Source: Cudoniella acicularis
Taxonomy: Eukaryota; Ascomycota; Leotiomycetes; Helotiales; Helotiaceae
Assembly: GCA_013054445.1 (NCBI GenBank)
Contig: JAAMPI010000835.1
Coordinates: 1 to 24,722 of the forward strand
Direction: 5' to 3'
DNA: 24,722 bases
Shown here: positions 19,901 through 24,722 of the stretch, piece by piece
Layout of the letters: each line of letters starts with the position of its first letter
Position numbering within the stretch: position 1 is the first letter of the stretch
Translations under genes and position numbers: made by a program
The notes under the pieces: model-generated
What the model was told of the DNA's origin: nothing
The model's database searches: none
Seen by the model: the letters and a program-made list of their open reading frames with translations, nothing else

Positions 19901-19956
19901 CGCATCGCAAAAATCTATGATGCTAATTCCAACCACGAGCTTTCCAATTCACGAAA
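16935..19956. other. 3-kb region with no recognisable gene
   Basis: Many short ORFs on both strands (longest 17430-17909 minus and 18526-18978 plus) overlap each other, have low-complexity Ser/Arg/Pro-rich translations and no domain. The 5' flank of the gene at 16934 occupies the left end; a GC-rich part spans about 17250-18660; the 3' flank of the GT4 gene is at the right end. A small CACTCTG-type repeat is near 18606-18630. It may hold a non-coding RNA, long untranslated regions or a poorly conserved gene, but nothing can be called. Confidence 0.5.
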
Positions 19957-21438
19957 TTAACTCATACCAAACAGTTCTCGTACCCACGGCGCTCGCGCTC
20001 TCACTAGCAAGGAAGCTTGCACCAAGACCCAGGTGATGGCAAGGCCACACCATGCTCCAAAGATGATTCCGATTCCTCCCATCAACCTCGCATCCACGAC
20101 CAACGAAGTCAGGTAGGTTCTCAGCTCCGGACTCAGCAACAACCAGCTGTAAATTGGGATCGTGAAGTTTGGTGTCTTTTGCAGAGGTGCCTCGCGATTC
20201 TCAAGAGCTTCAACCATTTTCCATGCGACCTGGTTTCCGATGCTATCCCATGTCGCTTCTTCGGCCATTCTTCTCGATTCGATGCTCATCTTCTCTCGTA
20301 ATTGTGAGTTACTGCCCATTTCCAATACTCTCTGCACAAAGCCATCGAGATCTGTTGGCGGTACGAGGTATCCAGACTTTCCATCCGCAACAATCTCGCT
20401 CGGTCCACCTTCGTCTCTTGCGATGACCGGCACACCACTCGCCATGGATTCCAAAACGACTAGTCCAAAGGTTTCCGTGATTGAGCAGTGGAGAAATATG
20501 TCTCCACAAGCATATGCCTTGGCAAGGCTCTCTCCTTTCAAGAAGCCAGTATAGACGACCTTTCCTTCATCATTCAGGTGTCCAAAAAGGTCTCGCACAT
20601 CCTGCTCTACTTGTGGGTTTCGATTTCCTCCCACAATCAAAAGCTTGAATGGAAATCCCCTTTCATCCAGCTTCTTCACTACTTGCGACAAGAATTCGAA
20701 CCCCTTCTCCGGTGCTAACCTCGCAACAGAAACCAAAATTAATTCCCCATTAGGTGCCAAATCTTTCCTCATCTCTTCCGATCGCTTCGAAGGATGAAAC
20801 GTTACTCCATCGACACCTCTTCGCAGATTCCTCATCTTATCTGGCTGCACCTTTGCTTTCTCGAGATACTTCCGAACAAACAGCGAGGGATAAAAGACTG
20901 TCCGGACAGAAGGATGGCGAAACAAATATCCTTGAACCCCTCTGAAGACCCATACTGCCCAGTTGTCAAGTGGTGATGGGAATAAGATCTCGCAGTAGCC
21001 AGACAAATCTGTTTGGAAGTTCAGCAGCACGGGCACAATGTCTTGTTCCTGCTGTTGTCGGAGTTGAAGCAGGACTTGGAAGCCCAGACTTGCAGGACTG
21101 GCCAGGTAGATCAAATCTGGCGGGCCATTGAATGTCCTTCTATATAATGTGGAAAGCCGTACAGGATAGACCACCGATAATTCTGGGTTGTAAGGGAGAG
21201 GATATCCTTTCAGCCTGACTTCGATCTCATTGCCGTTTGGTGGTGGGTTCGTGTCGGATCCTGTGCTGATCTCCGGCGCAACCACCGCAACATTCACACC
21301 CTGCCGTCGCAGATATTGTACCAGATTCAGTGTCGTTCTACTGACTCCATTGACGGGTCCAAATGATTCGGTCGCAAGCAGGACATTCTTCCCTCGTAGA
21401 GCTTCCGGGAACTCGAGGCTAGAATGCGTGGTCGTCAT
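19957..21438 (-). CDS. GT4-family glycosyltransferase, SQD2-like, with C-terminal membrane segment
   Basis: A single exon, 493 aa. The open frame runs upstream to a GTG at 21540, but ATG 21438 is the only in-frame Met before the domain and has A at -3 (GACAATGACG). The GT-B fold is clear: an N-terminal donor/acceptor loop ESFGPVNGVSRTT (about 24-36), VARLAPEKG (238-246) opening the C-terminal domain, and the GT4 signature ETFGLVVLE (322-330, EX7E) followed by GVPVIARDEGGPSEIV (335-350). A hydrophobic helix near the C-terminus (about 452-478) should tether it to a membrane. The N-terminal part resembles sulfoquinovosyl/glucuronosyl-diacylglycerol synthases (SQD2) and bacterial mannosyltransferases such as MgtA. 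It is divergently placed from UDP-glucose 6-dehydrogenase. I infer a sugar transfer to a membrane lipid, possibly glucuronate; a mannosyltransferase is the main alternative. Confidence 0.9.
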   Translation of the reverse strand: MTTTHSSLEFPEALRGKNVLLATESFGPVNGVSRTTLNLVQYLRRQGVNVAVVAPEISTGSDTNPPPNGNEIEVRLKGYPLPYNPELSVVYPVRLSTLYRRTFNGPPDLIYLASPASLGFQVLLQLRQQQEQDIVPVLLNFQTDLSGYCEILFPSPLDNWAVWVFRGVQGYLFRHPSVRTVFYPSLFVRKYLEKAKVQPDKMRNLRRGVDGVTFHPSKRSEEMRKDLAPNGELILVSVARLAPEKGFEFLSQVVKKLDERGFPFKLLIVGGNRNPQVEQDVRDLFGHLNDEGKVVYTGFLKGESLAKAYACGDIFLHCSITETFGLVVLESMASGVPVIARDEGGPSEIVADGKSGYLVPPTDLDGFVQRVLEMGSNSQLREKMSIESRRMAEEATWDSIGNQVAWKMVEALENREAPLQKTPNFTIPIYSWLLLSPELRTYLTSLVVDARLMGGIGIIFGAWCGLAITWVLVQASLLVRARAPWVRELFGMS

Positions 21439-21817
21439 TGTCAGCCTCGCGAGTTTGTGCGACGAGAACAAATAAACAAATGCAAGGTCAAGATGATTCC
21501 AACGTAGAACCAAAACTGTACTGAACTCAATGTACTGCACTGTACAGGAGGGGCAGATTGATGACGGCGATAAGGAACTCCCCAGAGCTTATCATTTGTC
21601 GCAGGTTGGAGTTTTTAATGCTTACCGTCGCGACACCGCTCCGCCTGACCAAAATTGTCTTGCGGGCAAACTCAACAGTCTCAGCACATGAACCCCACCA
21701 CGCAGCACCTCTGCCAGGCGATATCGCCATCACGATCTCGTTGTGCAGAACACACTGTGGTTGGCTGCCGTGTAGCTTGTGTCCCAAAGCGTCGACAATA
21801 ATAGCGGAGGAGGAGCC

Positions 21818-21823
21818 CACGTG
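21818..21823. promoter_or_regulatory. CACGTG core within CCCACGTGGG
   Basis: A perfect palindrome centred about 380 bp upstream of the GT4 start and 850 bp upstream of the dehydrogenase start. CACGTG followed by GG matches the preferred type of site for the phosphate regulators Pho4 (yeast) and NUC-1 (Neurospora). Other bHLH proteins use the same core, so assignment is a hypothesis. Confidence 0.45.
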
Positions 21824-22553
21824 GGGCGAATCAGTGGCCGCGAGGCTGACACCCACGCCCGCCATGTCTTGCACCAAAGTCCCTTCTGCGCAAGACCCCG
21901 CCATTCACGCGACGGCAGCGGAAAAGAGTCGTGAGGCTCGAGTACCACAGCCTTGACCAACGTGTGCCATTCGACTGGCTTACGATAAGGGACCTGCACG
22001 CTATGGGCCGAGGCCAATCACCCTGGTGATGTCTCTGGGAGGCTTGATGCTCTCATCGTGTGGAGGACAAAGGAAAGAAAACATAGTAGGAGTGGAGAGA
22101 GTGGTGGGAGTGGTGGGAGACATTACTGCTGGGAGAGTCTCGATGCAGTGGATGTCTAGCCTGTGTAGCGTCTGCAGCTGGCACTCGCGACTGCCGCAGG
22201 GGAAGCTGCTTCGAGCCTGTGGCCCTGTGGATGGAGGGGACTGTGAAGAAGGCCCTGCAGATTCGAGCTCCTCTTCTTCCAGTCGCCAGCTGCCTGCCAA
22301 AATCTACTTGGTACATTCCTCAATCCTTATCGCCCGCAATCGGAATTCTTTCTCACAAACACGGATTAATTCTGGCCGCAAAGATTTACGGCCTCTGCGA
22401 AAACATACTGCCCTGGATACCAAGCAAGATCATCTCGCCTGTCATCTGAATCACAGTGAAGCGTCACAATCTCGTTTCTCGTGGCACTCGACACCCAGAT
22501 GATCTCACCACGTTCGTAGCCTACAGCTGAGCCTCCCTCAAGCAGAACACAAG

Positions 22554-22604
22554 GTAAGAATCCGTACGACACAAACCAGCGGGCACTGCTAACGATGAAC
22601 ATAG
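22554..22604 (+). other. intron in the 5' untranslated region of the dehydrogenase gene
   Basis: GTAAGA donor at 22554, a GCTAACG branch-site match about 15 bases before the end, and an ATAG acceptor at 22601-22604, giving a normal 51-bp fungal intron. The ATG at 22595 lies inside it and so is removed, which supports ATG 22673 as the true start. Confidence 0.75.
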
Positions 22605-22672
22605 CTTCTGAGCTTCCAGCAAGCTTCCTTCACCCTTTTCGCGCAATTATTTCCACACCGCCAACCGTTACA

Positions 22673-24722
22673 ATGGATCCTCTTCAAATGCCTCCTCCTG
22701 CCTCGACTGTGGACACTGAAGAAAGCTTGGTGGACATTTCGACCGCGCCAACTACCCCAGATGGCAGTTTGACTTTTAGTCCCGTTCTACAAGCTTTGAA
22801 ATTGCGAGACGCTCTCGAGGATGAAGCTTCGGGAAAGAGTATACAGAGGAACACCAGTTCGTTGGACGCAACTCTCTCTTCGAGTAGAACAGAAGTAAGA
22901 AATGTATGTTGTGTTGGAGCTGGATACGTTGGTATGACTTTGAATCTTATTTTGTCCACTGCGCAAAAGCTAATTTGGCTCCCTACAGGTGGACCAACAG
23001 CAGCCATGATGGCTTTGCAAAATCCACACATCAGAGTGACAGTGGTAGACAGAGATCCCGCCCGAATCAAGCAATGGAACTCGAAACATCTCCCAATCCA
23101 CGAACCGGGACTTGAAGAAATCCTACGAATAGCACGAGATGGCACGAAAGCATTCAAATTCTTCAATGAACCAATCCGATCCGAGTCATTTGACGGCATG
23201 TCATCTGCCAGTTCAACAACTTCCGAATGCGAAAGTCAATGTGGTGAACATAGAGAGGAAATTATCGTTTCGGCACGAAAACCGAATTTATTTTTCTCGA
23301 CTGAAGTCTCAAAATCAATCAGTGAGGCCGACATCGTACTGATCGCTGTCAACACACCCACGAAAATGCGGGGGATCGGCTCGGGAAGAGCAACAGATAT
23401 GACAGCCTTGGAAGCCGTATCCCGAGAAGTAGCCATCCACGCGAAACCCGGCGCAGTCATAGTAGAAAAGAGCACCGTTCCCTGCAGAACCGCTGAAATG
23501 ATCCAAGATACCGTACGTCCACTCCTTTTCCATAAATGCAAACCTAACAAAATACCTCCAGCTCAAAACCTACCGCCCAACCCTCTCCTTCGAAGTCCTC
23601 TCCAACCCCGAATTCCTCGCCGAAGGAACCGCCGTAACCGACCTCCTCCACCCGGCCCGCGTCGTAATCGGCTCGTCCCCCACCCCGGCCGGCTACCACG
23701 CCGCTTCCCTGCTCACTTCCGTCTACGCCTCCTGGGTCCCGCGCTCCCGAATCGTAACCCTCAACACATACTCCTCCGAACTCTCCAAACTAGTCGCAAA
23801 CGCCATGCTAGCGCAGCGCATCAGCAGCATCAACTCGATCTCCGCAATCTGCGAAGCTACCGGTGCCTCCATTGATGAAATCGCCCTCTCAATCGGTCTC
23901 GACCCGCGCATTGGGTCGAAATTCCTCCAAGCGGGTGTCGGCTTCGGTGGAAGCTGTTTCAAGAAAGATATCCTTTCCCTCACATACCTCGCTGAGTCAC
24001 TGGGTCTCCCAGAAGTAGCAGAATACTGGAATCAAGTCCTCACCATCAACGACTGGCAACGCAGCCGTTTCGTGCGCCGAATAATCAAATGTCTAAACGG
24101 CACTGTTGTGGGTAAGAAAATCGCCATCTTGGGATACGCGTTTAAGAAGAATACAGCCGATACGAGGGAATCCCCTTCTTTAGACGCGATTAAAAGTCTC
24201 CTGGATGACGCGCCGAGAGAAATAGCCATCTATGATCCTTGGTGCGACCCCTCTGTCGTCCGCGACGAATTAGCGCGTTTACTCGGCAAAGAAATCTTGA
24301 AAGTTAACGGTGGGCCCATCGAGGTGTTCGCGGATGTGTATAGAGCGTGTGAGAGCGCGCATGCCGCTGTTATCATGACGGAATGCGATGAATTCCGTAA
24401 AACACCTGCGTCGAAATCGCCGAAACTTGCACCAACGAAATCGGCGCGGAAACCGGGGCTTATAGACCCGCGGCCATTCGAGCGTTTGGAACCTACAGAA
24501 TCGGAGACTTTAAGTTTGCATAAATATCTAAAAGCCACTTTTAATGTCGAAGATCCATTAGGAAGATATGAGAATGAGCCGGTTTGTGAGGGAGAATGTG
24601 GGAGTTGTGATTCTTCTAATGATGGGTTGAAGATGCAAGAAGAGGAGAAGAAGAAAGGGGAGAAGCTAGATTGGGCGCGGATAGCGTATCATTTGCAGAA
24701 ACCGAAGTGGGTTTTTGATGGG
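22673..24722 (+). CDS. UGD1: UDP-glucose 6-dehydrogenase, 3' end outside the window
   Basis: Model join(22673..22931, 22989..23512, 23562..>24722), with introns of 57 and 49 bp; 648 codons are visible and the frame is open at the edge. The enzyme oxidises UDP-glucose to UDP-glucuronate with two NAD+. An extension of about 75 residues, rich in Ser and Thr, precedes the Rossmann motif VGAGYVGGPTA (81-91, joined across intron 1). Further signatures: VNTPTK, EKSTVP, NPEFLAEGTAV (277-287) and GVGFGGSCFKKD (386-397), whose Cys393 is the catalytic nucleophile. GYAFKKNTADTRES is the C-terminal domain motif. Family-typical domains are interrupted by a Ser/Cys-rich insertion (about 190-215) and a Cys-containing C-terminal segment (PVCEGECGSC). 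ATG 22673 has a good context (ACAATGG). It is longer than animal UGDH (about 490 aa). Neighbour GT4 is a candidate user of its product. Confidence 0.95.

Larger units (their letters stand above)
21439..22672. promoter_or_regulatory. shared divergent promoter region between GT4 and UDP-glucose dehydrogenase
   Basis: About 1.2 kb separates the two start codons, which face away from each other. It contains a CCCACGTGGG palindrome (21816-21825), a CCAAT box (22014-22018), a purine-rich GGGAGTGGT repeat (about 22088-22120) and, near its right end, a 5' untranslated intron of the dehydrogenase gene. No supported ORF lies within it; short overlapping ORFs here are not credible genes. Confidence 0.6.

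Noticed and set aside
21439..21540. 34-residue N-terminal extension of the GT4 gene
   Set aside because: It would need a GTG start. No ATG occurs before 21438, which has a good initiation context.

Overview
The window looks like a stretch of nuclear genome from a filamentous ascomycete. The evidence is short GT-AG introns of about 49-58 bp (one of 154 bp) with CTAA-type branch sites, fungal protein families, and a retrotransposon whose decay fits repeat-induced point mutation (RIP). The class Leotiomycetes is my guess from overall protein character and was not tested.

Layout. Positions 1-4829 hold an AT-rich, stop-riddled Ty3/Gypsy LTR retrotransposon on the minus strand: a 5' LTR (4557-4829), gag, then pol, cut by the window edge inside the integrase. 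Key residues are changed in the direction RIP predicts. A related solo LTR (5164-5427, plus strand) lies head-to-head with it and keeps a perfect 5-bp target-site duplication. After the repeat block come a GT61 glycosyltransferase (minus, 6221-7714), a membrane-anchored aspartic-peptidase-like protein that seems to lack both catalytic aspartates (plus, 9137-10927), a small fungal protein of unknown function (plus, 11717-12551), a decayed NmrA-like reductase pseudogene (plus, 13686-14861), and a secretory single-pass membrane protein of unknown function (minus, 15905-16934). About 3 kb without a recognisable gene follows (16935-19956). The window ends with a divergent pair: a GT4 glycosyltransferase with a C-terminal membrane segment (minus, 19957-21438) and a UDP-glucose 6-dehydrogenase (plus, from 22673, running off the end).

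How the genes may work together. The strongest functional unit is the divergent GT4/UDP-glucose dehydrogenase pair. The dehydrogenase makes UDP-glucuronate and the GT4 resembles lipid-modifying SQD2-like enzymes, so the pair could make a glucuronosyl lipid or another glucuronylated membrane product. A CCCACGTGGG palindrome, which contains the core bound by Pho4/NUC-1-type regulators, lies between them and suggests a phosphate link that can be tested. The other genes look independent. The repeat block at the left and the NmrA pseudogene mark this as a region of genome decay. No CRISPR array, rRNA or convincing tRNA was seen.
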